Positions 8,170 to 17,484 of a stretch of DNA of 64,000 nt are shown here, piece by piece (within the stretch, counting starts at the first letter, position 1; every line of letters begins with the position of its first letter). The stretch is taken from the NCBI GenBank assembly GCA_019753235.1, contig JAIELF010000038.1:1-64000 (forward strand). Direction: 5' to 3'. This stretch comes from a bacterium. GTDB lineage: Bacteria > Planctomycetota > Planctomycetia > Kolteriales > Kolteriaceae. The translations under genes were made by a program, and so were the position numbers. The notes beneath the pieces were generated by a model. The model was not told the origin of the DNA. It saw only the letters and a program-made list of their open reading frames with translations, and did no database searches.

Positions 8170-10002
8170 TTAGGTCTTCTGGAGTTCCGACAGTCGGCTG
8201 GGCCGAGTTGGCCGATCCGTTCGCCGCGGCACGAGCGTCTCATTGACATTGGTCGGCTTAGGACAAACCGGTTCGCCTTGAGGACCTGTTCCCGGAACTT
8301 CACCCTGCGGAACAACCACAGGATTCGGAATTCTCTCCAGATCAACCCGTCTCAGCAGGCGAGCTGTCGACTCGATGCGGAAGGCACTGCGGTAGGTGTC
8401 GTTGGCCCAACCACCACGGTATCGCACACAACAAGGATCGATCTCTCGGCGAAATGTCCCGTGAGCCATCGTATCGGAAGCCAGCATCCCGACCTTCGGC
8501 AAGCTCTTGCCTCGGAAGTGTCGAGAGAGAGCTCGGGCAACCGCGGTTCGGCCCCAAGTAAACTCCAAGCCGAAACCAAGGTCGCTGCTTCCTCCCAGAT
8601 TGTCGCTATAGCCACCGCCGACATAAGCATTGATCGCGCTAGTCAGCGGGAAGAACGCATCGGACTCGACGAAGAAGTTTCCGGATTGATTATCCTGATA
8701 GCCGACGCTGGTGATCGTGAAGATACCGGTCTGGCCAAAATGCCAAGCCGTGTAACCGGCGACGCGGTCGCCGATGCTGGCCCGGTAGCGAGCGGTCGGA
8801 CCCGCAATGAAGTTTGCCGGCAGCACGACGTTTCTACTCGTCAATCCACCCGCAGCCCAGACACCCATGTCCCAAGAGGGACAAATCGCGTAGCCGATCA
8901 AGCCTCGCATCTGATCAAGGTAGACTTCATTGTCCGTGCCAAAGAGACCCGAGTCGTAGTAGCCGTCATAAGAGAAACCCAAGATCCAGGGCTTCTCGAC
9001 CTTCTTCCCGACGATCTTTGCCAACCGGCTGAAGCCGACCGACAGTCCAGCACCGGTGTGTTGGTCATAAGCCGCTCCGGAGATGGCCGCATGCGAAAAC
9101 CAGTTCGACTGACGCCACTGATGGGTCGTTTCACTGGTGCTAAAGAATCCCCACTCGGAATTGATCTGATTGTCGTACCAGACGGCTCCGAGTCGCGAGA
9201 TGAGGTTGTCATAAAGTCCTCGTCGATCGGGGCCGGCCCCCACCACCGAGGGCTCAACGATGACCGGAAGGCCGTTACCAGAGAATGCCGTCCCCTCTTC
9301 GATCGCCTCGGTGATCGGCATCATCGATGTCGATGCTGCTTCTGGCGACTCCATCGGACTGATCTCGGGCGCGACCTCATCGACCTTCACATCGACGGCG
9401 TCCTTGGCCGCGGCCGGTCCATCATCGGCATAGGCGACATTGACTTCGCCGGGCATCGATTCGCCGGGAAGTTCTGCCCCGGTCTGAAAGATGTCGTTCA
9501 TCCGCGCGTTGACCCGTGCCGACACGCTGTCATCTTGCGACGGATTGGCACTATTCTGATTCGATGCCGAACTGGGTACTTGCTCTTGCCTTGGCATCTC
9601 CAGCGGCGCCGGCTCCATTTCCTCGTCTGCCGAGAAATCATCCGCACGTCGAGGATTGCTCGTTGTCGGCATTAGGAGCCGAACCGAGGGCTTGGCCGCC
9701 ATGACGGTTTGACGAGCATGCATCCCTGCCTCTTGCAGCGATGCCTGTGTCTGCTGCGCGTGCATCTCGACGGCGGCGACTTGGTTCTCGATCGCATGCC
9801 GACGCCAAGGAAACTGCCAACGAGATGTCTTGGCCATCCCTTCGGGCGCGGTCACGGCAGGCTTCGAACGCGACGCCCACGATCCCCAAGAGCGCCCGAC
9901 CCCTGCGGTCCGAGTGCTTTGGCACCCCGCCATAACAAGGGCCAAAGCCGCGACCAGAGCAACTGGTGCGACATGTTGTTTGGGTCGACTCGTCTGAGTC
10001 AT
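8170..10002 (-). CDS. DUF6666-like outer-envelope lipoprotein
   Basis: 610 residues from an ATG at 10002. The N-terminus has a hydrophobic stretch ending in LVMAGC, a lipobox with Cys27. Residues about 30-250 are a low-complexity linker rich in Pro, Glu and Ala, with coiled segments. From about residue 260 comes a region with alternating aromatic and glycine strands (GLYDNLISRLGAVWYDNQ, WGFFSTSE, GFSYDGYYDSG), reminiscent of an outer-membrane beta-barrel, and a terminal Arg/Pro-rich tail. I associate this with the planctomycete DUF6666 family from memory. No enzymatic motif is seen. It stands alone on the minus strand; a long open frame on the opposite strand is not considered coding. Confidence 0.62.
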   Translation of the reverse strand: MTQTSRPKQHVAPVALVAALALVMAGCQSTRTAGVGRSWGSWASRSKPAVTAPEGMAKTSRWQFPWRRHAIENQVAAVEMHAQQTQASLQEAGMHARQTVMAAKPSVRLLMPTTSNPRRADDFSADEEMEPAPLEMPRQEQVPSSASNQNSANPSQDDSVSARVNARMNDIFQTGAELPGESMPGEVNVAYADDGPAAAKDAVDVKVDEVAPEISPMESPEAASTSMMPITEAIEEGTAFSGNGLPVIVEPSVVGAGPDRRGLYDNLISRLGAVWYDNQINSEWGFFSTSETTHQWRQSNWFSHAAISGAAYDQHTGAGLSVGFSRLAKIVGKKVEKPWILGFSYDGYYDSGLFGTDNEVYLDQMRGLIGYAICPSWDMGVWAAGGLTSRNVVLPANFIAGPTARYRASIGDRVAGYTAWHFGQTGIFTITSVGYQDNQSGNFFVESDAFFPLTSAINAYVGGGYSDNLGGSSDLGFGLEFTWGRTAVARALSRHFRGKSLPKVGMLASDTMAHGTFRREIDPCCVRYRGGWANDTYRSAFRIESTARLLRRVDLERIPNPVVVPQGEVPGTGPQGEPVCPKPTNVNETLVPRRTDRPTRPSRLSELQKT

Positions 10003-10447
10003 GACTGCCTCCGCACGCTTCCAGAAGGAGACGGCCAGTCATTCCCACGAGAGCGATGGATCAACAGAGACCGCCCGGCCTCACGCCAGCGACAATCTCC
10101 GCCCATCAATCCCGCGGGGAACTTCCCCGCCGCAATTCACCATCGAACCGAACGTCTGAGCGCAGAGGCAAAGGCAAGATGCGAGTTCGGCCTGAAACGA
10201 TTTATCGACGTATGCTGGGAGGTTGATTGACGTGGGATCGAGACCACTTTGGCCGTTCGAACAGATGCAGCCGTCACAGCCCGCAATCTTTATCGCCGCC
10301 AAGCGACCCCCAGCGCGAAGGCCAGGCCGCAAACTCTCGCCAGCTTACCCAGAGGATGCTGGCAACGAGAAAATCGAATGAATACCGTGTTGATTCGATG
10401 AATAGAGGAATAAAGGAAAAGCAGAAGGGCCAGAGCCGGCACGCGAG
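10003..10447. other. Intergenic region upstream of the DUF6666-like gene
   Basis: 445 bases without a convincing gene. Short open frames on both strands show no family similarity. The segment CCCGCGGGGAACTTCCCCGC near 10109-10128 can fold on itself. Because the gene to the left begins at 10002 on the minus strand and the phosphatase gene to the right ends here, this stretch should contain the promoter of the DUF6666-like gene and the end of the LPS-cluster transcript. I cannot point to a specific promoter. Confidence 0.5.
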
Positions 10448-11020
10448 CTAGCGGCGGGCCAACTTTGGAACAAAGTCTCGCTGATAGTAGTCCCCGATCA
10501 TCGCTTCGAGCGGAGACTCGCAGCGACCCCATTTCTCGAACGAGCGAAGCTCCGCTAGGGCTCGCTCGCTGTCCCAGCCGTCGACGCTCATTCGGTACAA
10601 CGCAATCGATGCTCCGGTCCGAGCAACGCCGGCTCGGCAATGAACCAGGACAGGTTGCGATTCGGAGTCGGCCAGAATCCGCACGACGTCTTTAAAGTCT
10701 TCCGGCTTGCCGAAACCGCTGGAGTGCATTTCGAACGAAAGGAAGCGGATGCCACGCTCGGCACAGATGGCCGCTTCGCGGGGAGCCTCGTCGGCAGACA
10801 AGCAGATCACTGTTCGAAGGTGATACCGGTCGATCGCGCGGGCCAATTGTTCGCTTCGCAATAAGCCACTGCGATACACTCGTCCCGGAACAACCTCGGC
10901 AAACTGCTTCCAGGTTTGGTGCTTGTGAAAAAGGATCCCGCCCCAACCGACCGCGATGGCCACGATTATCACGGCCAGCCCGTCCAATAATCGACCCAAC
11001 CAAGTCGGCATCGGCAACAT
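10448..11020 (-). CDS. Membrane-anchored dual-specificity phosphatase (copy A)
   Basis: 190 residues. One transmembrane segment (about residues 11-31) precedes a compact phosphatase domain. The signature HCRAGVARTG places the catalytic Cys at 128 and the Arg at 134. Upstream is the segment GRVYRSGLLRSEQLARAI, shared with the two other copies near 58-59 kb. The domain could dephosphorylate a protein, a lipid or a sugar; which one is unknown. It is the last gene of the minus-strand cluster kdsD-kdsC-lpt-DUF1573, 27 bases after the DUF1573 gene, which hints at an envelope or lipid substrate. With an N-in anchor the domain would be periplasmic, but topology is not certain. Confidence 0.8.
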   Translation of the reverse strand: MLPMPTWLGRLLDGLAVIIVAIAVGWGGILFHKHQTWKQFAEVVPGRVYRSGLLRSEQLARAIDRYHLRTVICLSADEAPREAAICAERGIRFLSFEMHSSGFGKPEDFKDVVRILADSESQPVLVHCRAGVARTGASIALYRMSVDGWDSERALAELRSFEKWGRCESPLEAMIGDYYQRDFVPKLARR

Positions 11021-11047
11021 GGATCGGTCTCTCCCAGAGTGAACAAG

Positions 11048-12055
11048 TCAGTCAACGCGGATCGGCAGCACCAGTTTCGTCGCCACCGGCTCGGTCAGAT
11101 GAACCGTGATCGTCTCGTCAAGTTTCTCGGTCCCGATCTCCGGACTGAGACGAACTTGCAGGCGACATGCTTTGGTCGGCTCTTTCGGATAGGAGACGCG
11201 GATGATGGAACTCGGCCCTTCAATTCGATCGATCTTGATCGGCTCACCCCGAGCATCACTGACCAGGACTTGCCAACTCGGAACTTTGCCAGGCACCATC
11301 CGAGCATGGAGAACCTCGGGAAGAATCTTGATGCGTGAGGCCCGCACCAAGGTCACCGGGACAACAATCTCCGCGGGCTTATCTCCCTCCACTCGCAATA
11401 ACAGCCGTTCGTCGGTTCTGCCCATCGCGATATCGGCCGAGATCGTCACTTCGACACGTCGGGTCGTCGTCGTGGTGGACGAATTAGGGAGCAGCTTTGC
11501 CTGGATTCGTTCGGAACTCGTCACGAGTTGGATCGCGCCAAGGGGTCTGTTCTCTTGATTCTTAATCGTTAGATGTTGTTTGAAGGGGCGGTCCCCTTGA
11601 ACATGAACCAACAAGGTTGCCGGCTCGACGGTGATGGGCTTGTAGATTTCGACGTCGATCAGGATCGGCACCGTGACGACATCGCCCGATTGGCGGTACG
11701 AGATCGAAACTTGGAATCGCTTGGGACCCTCGGCCTGACTTGCCGCGTGAATCCCGAAGATGAGTTTATCCTGATCCCCTGGCTGGTAGACCCGCTTCGA
11801 GAGAGTCGGCGAAATGCAGCCGCAACTCGATTGGACATCGAGGATCTGTACCGGTCGATCCCCCGCAACGCGGAAAGGAAACTCTTCTGTCAGATCGCCC
11901 GAAGCTTCCACGCGACCAAGGGAGACAAACTCTCTCTCGAATAGGAGCCCCTCGGCCGCACGCGCCGAGGGACTGGCCCAAATAGCCCAGAGGCACAGCA
12001 GCAGAATAGAGCTCGCTCGAGAAGAGATGCTATCGGCGAGGATTTCGTTTCGCAC
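11048..12055 (-). CDS. DUF1573-domain secreted protein
   Basis: 335 residues from a GTG at 12055, preferred because GGGAGG lies five bases upstream and a signal peptide follows (hydrophobic run ending PSARAAEG). The start lies 26 bases inside the 3' end of the lpt-like gene, so the two are coupled. Residues about 40-130 form an Ig-like DUF1573 domain with the hallmark SSCGCISPTLS, followed by further beta-rich repeats to the C-terminus. DUF1573 proteins are common in Bacteroidetes and Planctomycetes; their role is unknown. The position in the Kdo/Lpt cluster suggests a periplasmic or envelope role. Confidence 0.8.
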   Translation of the reverse strand: MRNEILADSISSRASSILLLCLWAIWASPSARAAEGLLFEREFVSLGRVEASGDLTEEFPFRVAGDRPVQILDVQSSCGCISPTLSKRVYQPGDQDKLIFGIHAASQAEGPKRFQVSISYRQSGDVVTVPILIDVEIYKPITVEPATLLVHVQGDRPFKQHLTIKNQENRPLGAIQLVTSSERIQAKLLPNSSTTTTTRRVEVTISADIAMGRTDERLLLRVEGDKPAEIVVPVTLVRASRIKILPEVLHARMVPGKVPSWQVLVSDARGEPIKIDRIEGPSSIIRVSYPKEPTKACRLQVRLSPEIGTEKLDETITVHLTEPVATKLVLPIRVD

Positions 12056-15000
12056 CAGGACCTCCCAGATCAAGGGCATTGAATCCTTCACTACCGTCGG
12101 TTTGAATCTCGCCCGTCTCTTGGTTGAGCCGAATCGTGCGAGCAGCGATCGTTGGCGAGTTCTGGCCAGGCTTCCCTTCCTTGCGGAAGTACGCCGGTCG
12201 ATCTTGTTCTCCTTCGAAGACCAGCAGGCTCTTCTGCTCATCAAAACTGACCCGCCCACACGTCGCGCTGTACTCCTTCGAGCGAACCTTCACATTGTCC
12301 CGGGCGCTAAAGAGTCGGAACTTCTCCCCCTTGGGGTCTTGTGACTGCGACATCTCCGCCGCCCGCGCGACGATTTCGAAGCCCTCGGCGGGCAACGAGT
12401 CGCGATCGATCTCCTGGCTGGGGTCGGCCACCGGCAGATGCAGAATATTCACGTTGCCGAAAAACTTGACCGTCTGAGAGGCTTGTCCACCCGTGAGTCG
12501 GTCGGCAAACTCGACGAATGTCACCCGGAAAGGCAGAGCAGGCGGGCCCGACGCTTTCTTCTTCGGCGTGTTGGGCTCGACGATGGTGATGCTTCCTTGA
12601 CCATCAATGGTGACGGTCCCTTCTATGTTGTCGAAGCGAATCTGATCCGACATCAATCGAGATTGCCGAAGCAGCGATTCCCCCTTCATCTCTCGGCTAT
12701 AAGCTTCGACGGTTCCCTCGCAAAAGACATTCTCGATCGCGGGCTTCGGCTCGCCGGGACTACCGGGCGTTCGCCGAGAGCGGAAATTGATTTTCTGATC
12801 GAAGGTCACTTCCATCGTGCGCGAGTGGATCTCGTTGCTCTCTTGCTTGGCAACAACCTTCCCCTCGAAGTACGCGATCTTGCCATCGAAGTTCATCAAC
12901 TCTTGCCAATCGACGCGGATCGGCATCGGCTGTTTCGTCGCCTGTCCCGAAAGAGAATTTGATGTCTGCATCGTCAGATAACCAGGCCCGGTGATGTCGA
13001 CCTTGTTGGCGGCTTCGTTGAGATGAATCCGATGCTTCGCCGCAACGATCTGATCGGACATTCGAATCTCGGCATACGCCTCTTCCGTCCCTCGGATACT
13101 GATGTCATCCCCTTCGGGCAATCGTTTGAATTCGAGTTGGTTGCCAACCACTTCGAGGGGGCGCTCCCCCGGATTCTTCGGAGGCTGCGAAACCTTCACA
13201 CTTCCCTCGGCCCAAGCACTCACCGGTCGCGATTCGCTCCCGACACGCTCGACCACAAGCGCGACCATCCGCGCTTCGATGCTCACCGGTGGGCCCGGCG
13301 GCGCGGCCGACGGAGTCCCAGCCGTGCTGCTCAGAGGAAGACGACTGCCAACAGGTTCAGGGGCGCCAATCGGCGTTGCTTGATCGGTCGCGATCGTTTC
13401 TTTCACAGGCTTAGAGCCAAGTAATCCTTCCGCCGACTTCTCCGCAGAAGGATCTTGCGATGAAACTTGAGAATCAACTTCCGTTGGCAGCGAGGCCAAC
13501 TTCGTAGGGAGATTTGCTGCTGAGTTCGTCGGCACGGCCGGCATTGACTCTTTCGCGGCGAGAACGCGAGGAGCGGGGGGAACGCGACGATTGAGAATAT
13601 CCATGAGAAGTGTCTCAGAAACCGATACCGCCTGCGGCGAATGAAACGAGACGGATCCCTCGGCTTCGAGTTTGATCGGTTCCAATCGCTTGCGTCGCTG
13701 CGCGCTGGCCGAGTCTTTGCTTGTGTCTTTGTTCGAATCTTTGTTTAAGTCGCGGGCGATCGCCGTCTCGGGAGCGGGCTCTTCAACGGGAACGAGCAAC
13801 CCCTTCAATTTCTGACAGGTCAATGCCCAGGTATCGTGCTCGACTTCCACGTTCCCGGTGATCTGAAATGCAAAGTTATCGAGTTCAGGCTTCTTATCCA
13901 TGATGAGGCGTTCTTGCCATCGAATCTGCAAGGGCTTAGTCTTGAGATCGACGGAGGTTTCCTTGCTTCCTTCTTTCGCAGAATCCTTCGATGGGTCGTT
14001 CAACTCCATCCAACCGTGCGGCCCCTCGGCAACGATCCGCTTCGGATCAGAGTTGTCGTCCTGTTCGATGAGCAGGCTTCGTGCATGGATGACCGCGTTG
14101 TTTTGAACCGCGATCATCTCCTGCTCGCCTCGGAGTGTCACTCTCCTGTCAGCAGCATCGAACTGAAGATAGTTGCCGACCGCTTCGAGCTTTTGTGCTT
14201 CTGACAGCAGGATCACTTTCGAGCCGGTCGCGACAACATGCTCGATCTTTAACTCGGACGAAGCCTTGGCCGGCTCGACACCAGCCGGCGACTCGCTTGG
14301 TGGGGTGGCTGAGGAAGGCGTCGTAGCGACGTTTTTTCCGAACTGCAACAGCAGATTGTCTGCTTCAAGCTGATCGACCGCGTCGGCCATGCCGGCAACG
14401 GAACTCTGCTCACGCCGCAGCACGCGAACCATCTGGGCGAATGACGCCGTCGTCTTTTCTAGGTCATAGATGAACGGGCCGCGCGCCGTGATGACGACGC
14501 TTGATTTGTCCTTTTTCGTTGCCGACGACTTGTTGTTCGCAGCACGGGGATCGGGCGAGCCCCCACCCAGGAAACTCTCTTGGGCAGAGACCAACAATTC
14601 GAAACGAACGTCCTGCAGAATCTTCGCGAATTTGGCCTCCGCCGAGCGAGACTGTTGCGGTTGGCCCGGCATGGCCGCCGGCGAATCGGTCGGATAAAGT
14701 TCAACTTCGACACCTTTGCCGGTGATCGTCCCCTCTTGCTCCACCGTGATCTTGACCTGATCATCGGCCCAGATGAGTCGGCGATCTCGGTCATAATGAA
14801 GCTTCTCGGTAAACAAGACGATGTCATCACTGGGATTGATGGTCTTGCGATTGGATTTGAGCGTCACCTCTCCTTCGATCCAGCCGGAAAGGGGCTCGAG
14901 ATCGTTGGGCTTGGTGATGTCAATTTCGCGATCGAATTCGAGAACCGCACTCTTCGCCTGCACGGTGAGAATCTCGTCTCCCTCGGAGGAGCCGTTTTCG

Positions 15001-15386
15001 TTGTACGAAATATGGACTAGGCTAAAGGGTTTCAGCAGAAGTTGGCGGGCATTCCCCTTCGCGATCTCGTACGTGTCGATGTAGATGTAGGTTCCCACGC
15101 CACGACCGGGGGGTGTTTTGCCGTCGAATCGACGACCGACTTTCAGCGTCATGAGCGAGGAGACTTGTCTGCACGAGGGGCCGAAACCGCGGACCGCGGC
15201 CACTTCCGATTCGCGGACGGTCGGCTTGGCAAGCTCTTGCGATCCATCCAACGACATCGGCTCTTTAAGATCGCGGGCCAGTTGCGGAAAATCGGTTAAT
15301 TGTCCGAGCGTGAAGGCGTAAAGGCCGTAGCCGGCCAGCAGCACAAAGAGCGTCGAGAAGGCGATCACCCACGGACGTCCCTGCAC
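12030..15386 (-). CDS. Large LptC/LptA-like LPS transport protein
   Basis: 1118 residues; GTG start with AAGGAGG five bases upstream. A single N-terminal transmembrane helix (about residues 8-27) anchors a long periplasmic part. It carries repeated OstA/LptA-type beta-jellyroll patterns, such as SAVLEFDREIDITKP, WIEGEVTLKSN, NYLQFDAADRRVTL, TMEVTFDQKINF, RIHLNEAANKVDI and ARTIRLNQETGEIQT, separated by low-complexity Ser/Pro/Lys linkers near residues 560-690. LptC is about 190 and LptA about 185 residues in E. coli, so this looks like a fusion of an LptC-like anchor with several LptA-like modules that could form part of the periplasmic LPS bridge. The flanking kdsC and kdsD genes support an LPS role. 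Repeat number cannot be fixed by eye. Confidence 0.72.
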   Translation of the reverse strand: MQGRPWVIAFSTLFVLLAGYGLYAFTLGQLTDFPQLARDLKEPMSLDGSQELAKPTVRESEVAAVRGFGPSCRQVSSLMTLKVGRRFDGKTPPGRGVGTYIYIDTYEIAKGNARQLLLKPFSLVHISYNENGSSEGDEILTVQAKSAVLEFDREIDITKPNDLEPLSGWIEGEVTLKSNRKTINPSDDIVLFTEKLHYDRDRRLIWADDQVKITVEQEGTITGKGVEVELYPTDSPAAMPGQPQQSRSAEAKFAKILQDVRFELLVSAQESFLGGGSPDPRAANNKSSATKKDKSSVVITARGPFIYDLEKTTASFAQMVRVLRREQSSVAGMADAVDQLEADNLLLQFGKNVATTPSSATPPSESPAGVEPAKASSELKIEHVVATGSKVILLSEAQKLEAVGNYLQFDAADRRVTLRGEQEMIAVQNNAVIHARSLLIEQDDNSDPKRIVAEGPHGWMELNDPSKDSAKEGSKETSVDLKTKPLQIRWQERLIMDKKPELDNFAFQITGNVEVEHDTWALTCQKLKGLLVPVEEPAPETAIARDLNKDSNKDTSKDSASAQRRKRLEPIKLEAEGSVSFHSPQAVSVSETLLMDILNRRVPPAPRVLAAKESMPAVPTNSAANLPTKLASLPTEVDSQVSSQDPSAEKSAEGLLGSKPVKETIATDQATPIGAPEPVGSRLPLSSTAGTPSAAPPGPPVSIEARMVALVVERVGSESRPVSAWAEGSVKVSQPPKNPGERPLEVVGNQLEFKRLPEGDDISIRGTEEAYAEIRMSDQIVAAKHRIHLNEAANKVDITGPGYLTMQTSNSLSGQATKQPMPIRVDWQELMNFDGKIAYFEGKVVAKQESNEIHSRTMEVTFDQKINFRSRRTPGSPGEPKPAIENVFCEGTVEAYSREMKGESLLRQSRLMSDQIRFDNIEGTVTIDGQGSITIVEPNTPKKKASGPPALPFRVTFVEFADRLTGGQASQTVKFFGNVNILHLPVADPSQEIDRDSLPAEGFEIVARAAEMSQSQDPKGEKFRLFSARDNVKVRSKEYSATCGRVSFDEQKSLLVFEGEQDRPAYFRKEGKPGQNSPTIAARTIRLNQETGEIQTDGSEGFNALDLGGPGAKRNPRR

Positions 15387-15455
15387 TCGCTCCTCCTTGC
15401 TGACCCCATTTTTCCATTGATGCCGGACTCGCCGAAGCGACGTTTCACTCGGGCA

Positions 15456-16028
15456 TCAAACCTGAATCTGACGGGTGTAGTGCGACACCACCTCTTGCCA
15501 AAGACCTTGCCCGGCCAGCAGGGTCTCGATCACTTCCTTCACCGCGCCCCGACCACCCCGAGCAGTCGTCACCAAGTCCGCACGATCCATGACCAAAGGA
15601 TCGGCATCGCCGACCGCTACCCCCAGCCCGGCCGCCAAAATCAACGGAAGATCCGGCAAATCATCCCCGACCACGCAGGTTTCTTCGGGTCGACAACCGG
15701 TCATCCGGAGCAATCGGGCATACGCCGGCTCTTTGTTGGGGGCATTTTGAATCACAGGAGCGATATCCAATTCTCGACAGCGAACCGACAGCGTTTGCGA
15801 AAACCGCCCCGTGATCACCGCCACCTGCTTGCCCGCTCGCTGCCAACAACGAATCGCAAAACCATCCCGAACAAAAAACCTCTTTATCTCTCGACCCAGC
15901 GGGTCGTAGACAATGGAACCGTCGGTCAAGACGCCATCGCAATCGAGGACCAGCAGACGAATCGGCGCGATTCGTTGCTGGCGAACGGCCGTCTCTAGAT
16001 TCCAATGGGCCATGCTTTCCCCATTCAT
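15456..16028 (-). CDS. kdsC: 3-deoxy-D-manno-octulosonate 8-phosphate phosphatase
   Basis: Removes phosphate from Kdo-8-phosphate, the third step of Kdo synthesis for LPS. 190 residues, a cap-less HAD of the KdsC type: motif I LDCDGVLTDG (Asp29 and Asp31), motif II VITGRFSQ, the Lys in NKEPAY, motif IV VVGDDLPDLP. It acts as a tetramer in characterised species. Start ATG at 16028; a second ATG at 16013 has GGGGAAAG before it and may be used instead. It follows kdsD after 33 bases and precedes the lpt-like gene by 69, so the three probably share a transcript. Confidence 0.93.
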   Translation of the reverse strand: MNGESMAHWNLETAVRQQRIAPIRLLVLDCDGVLTDGSIVYDPLGREIKRFFVRDGFAIRCWQRAGKQVAVITGRFSQTLSVRCRELDIAPVIQNAPNKEPAYARLLRMTGCRPEETCVVGDDLPDLPLILAAGLGVAVGDADPLVMDRADLVTTARGGRGAVKEVIETLLAGQGLWQEVVSHYTRQIQV

Positions 16029-16061
16029 TCTCGACTGGTGAATCGCCCTTCCACGGGCCCT

Positions 16062-17075
16062 TCATGCTGCCTCGGGCAACAGATCCACCAAGTCGGTGAT
16101 GTCGACGATCCCGACAGGCCGACCGTCGGCGTCGACGACCGGGATCTCGCTCACCTGCCGAGAACGAAACACCTCGAGCAAATCCGCCACGAGAACACCT
16201 GCCGGGCAAGTGATCGGCGAGCGAGTCATGATTTCGCTCATGGGCCGAGCAAAGACCGACAGATCATCTCCTTCGACCAGCCGAGCCAGATCACTGTCCG
16301 TAAAGATTCCATCGAGTCGTCCATCGTCATCTAGCAGACAGATGGCACCTGTTCGCCGACCTTTTCGATGAGCGGCGACAAGAACTTCGCGGACCGAAAG
16401 ATCGCTCGACGCGAGGCGAAGTTGTGATCCTTGGCGCATCACTTCATCCACCAGACGAAGTCTCTTTCCGAGAGTTCCCGAGGGGTGATACCGGCCAAAG
16501 TCGACAGGCTGAAAGCCGGACCTTCGCATCAGCACAAAGGCGATCGCGTCCCCCAGAGCCAGCATCACTGAACAACTGGCCGACGGAGCCAGCCCGATGG
16601 GACAAGCCTCTTCGATCGGCCCGTAGATGATCGCGATATCAGAGGAATTCGCCAGTGTGCTTTTCGTTCCGCTCGTGATGCCGACCACCGTTCCCCCTAG
16701 CCGTTTCGCCGCAGGCAAAATCGAGACGAGCTCTTCGGTTTCGCCGCTATGAGAGAAGGCAAGCAAGATATCCCCTTCGCCCAGCCGACCGAGGTCGCCG
16801 TGACATGCCTCGGCTGGATGCAAAAAGTACGCGCGAGTCCCCGTCGAGGCAAACGTGGCAGCGACTTTCTGCGCGATGTGGCCTGCCTTCCCCATGCCGG
16901 TCACGAGGACAACGCCGGCCGACTCGCTGATGAGATCGACAGCCCGAAGAAACGACTCATCCAAACGGTCGGCCACCAAATGAACCGCTCGCGACTCGGC
17001 CAGAAGGACGCTTCGCGCGTGGGCAAGCTCGGCGTCGGCAGAGGGAGCCGAGGGAGGAGTCGAACGAATGATCAT
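16062..17075 (-). CDS. kdsD: Arabinose-5-phosphate isomerase
   Basis: Interconverts ribulose-5-phosphate and arabinose-5-phosphate, the first step to Kdo. 337 residues from the ATG at 17075, chosen over an upstream in-frame start because GAAGGA lies seven bases before it. The SIS domain (about residues 30-180) shows VTGMGKAGHIAQK, FLHPAEACHGDLG and FSHSGETEEL. Two CBS repeats follow, with LLDDDGRLDGIFTDSDLARL and PVVDADGRPVGIVDITDL, which may sense nucleotides. It is the first gene of the minus-strand LPS cluster. Confidence 0.94.
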   Translation of the reverse strand: MIIRSTPPSAPSADAELAHARSVLLAESRAVHLVADRLDESFLRAVDLISESAGVVLVTGMGKAGHIAQKVAATFASTGTRAYFLHPAEACHGDLGRLGEGDILLAFSHSGETEELVSILPAAKRLGGTVVGITSGTKSTLANSSDIAIIYGPIEEACPIGLAPSASCSVMLALGDAIAFVLMRRSGFQPVDFGRYHPSGTLGKRLRLVDEVMRQGSQLRLASSDLSVREVLVAAHRKGRRTGAICLLDDDGRLDGIFTDSDLARLVEGDDLSVFARPMSEIMTRSPITCPAGVLVADLLEVFRSRQVSEIPVVDADGRPVGIVDITDLVDLLPEAA

Positions 17076-17484
17076 GGCGAATCCTTCGCAGGGTTCGGGC
17101 GTACGTCGGCTCCGAGCAGAGAATCCTTTCTCCACTCCTGTTGGTCGGCGATACCGGCCGGATCATGCCCAGACATGGTATTCTTGTCAACGACCTGTCC
17201 CGTCCGGTTCCAAACAGAACCAGGGAGGTTGATTCCGAACCGGTGGGTGAGGGGGAATGTGGAAAGCTGTCTTTTGTTTTCTGCCGCAAATCCACATCGA
17301 TAACAATCCGTAAGACTTTAATTCATAAATACTTGCGTCATAATCATTCTGCGGAACACGGGGTTTCATGGGACTTTCACGAGTTGTTTACAACGAGATC
17401 ATCCCTCTTTCGCATCCTTCTGCAGCAGAGTCCGTGGGCGGCCGGCGTCTCAAGCAAGCGGTTTGACCGGAGAACTCTCCTGCG
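17076..17484. other. Divergent intergenic region between kdsD and the LpxH-like gene
   Basis: About 410 bases with no gene I can support. It separates two divergent transcripts that both make LPS components, so it should hold both promoters and possibly a shared control site. An AT-rich patch (about 17290-17345, around TTTAATTCATAAATACTTGCG) is the most promoter-like part for the plus-strand gene; I could not define -35/-10 pairs with confidence. Confidence 0.5.

Noticed and set aside
7975-9675. 566-residue open frame on the plus strand
   Set aside because: It lies wholly antisense to the DUF6666-like lipoprotein gene, its product is Arg/Ser-rich without any family pattern, and it has no ribosome site. 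The minus-strand gene has a lipobox and a sensible domain order.
11048-12259. Long form of the DUF1573 protein starting at 12259
   Set aside because: The extra 68 residues are basic, lie within the coding region of the lpt-like gene, and would bury the signal peptide; the GTG at 12055 has a good ribosome site.
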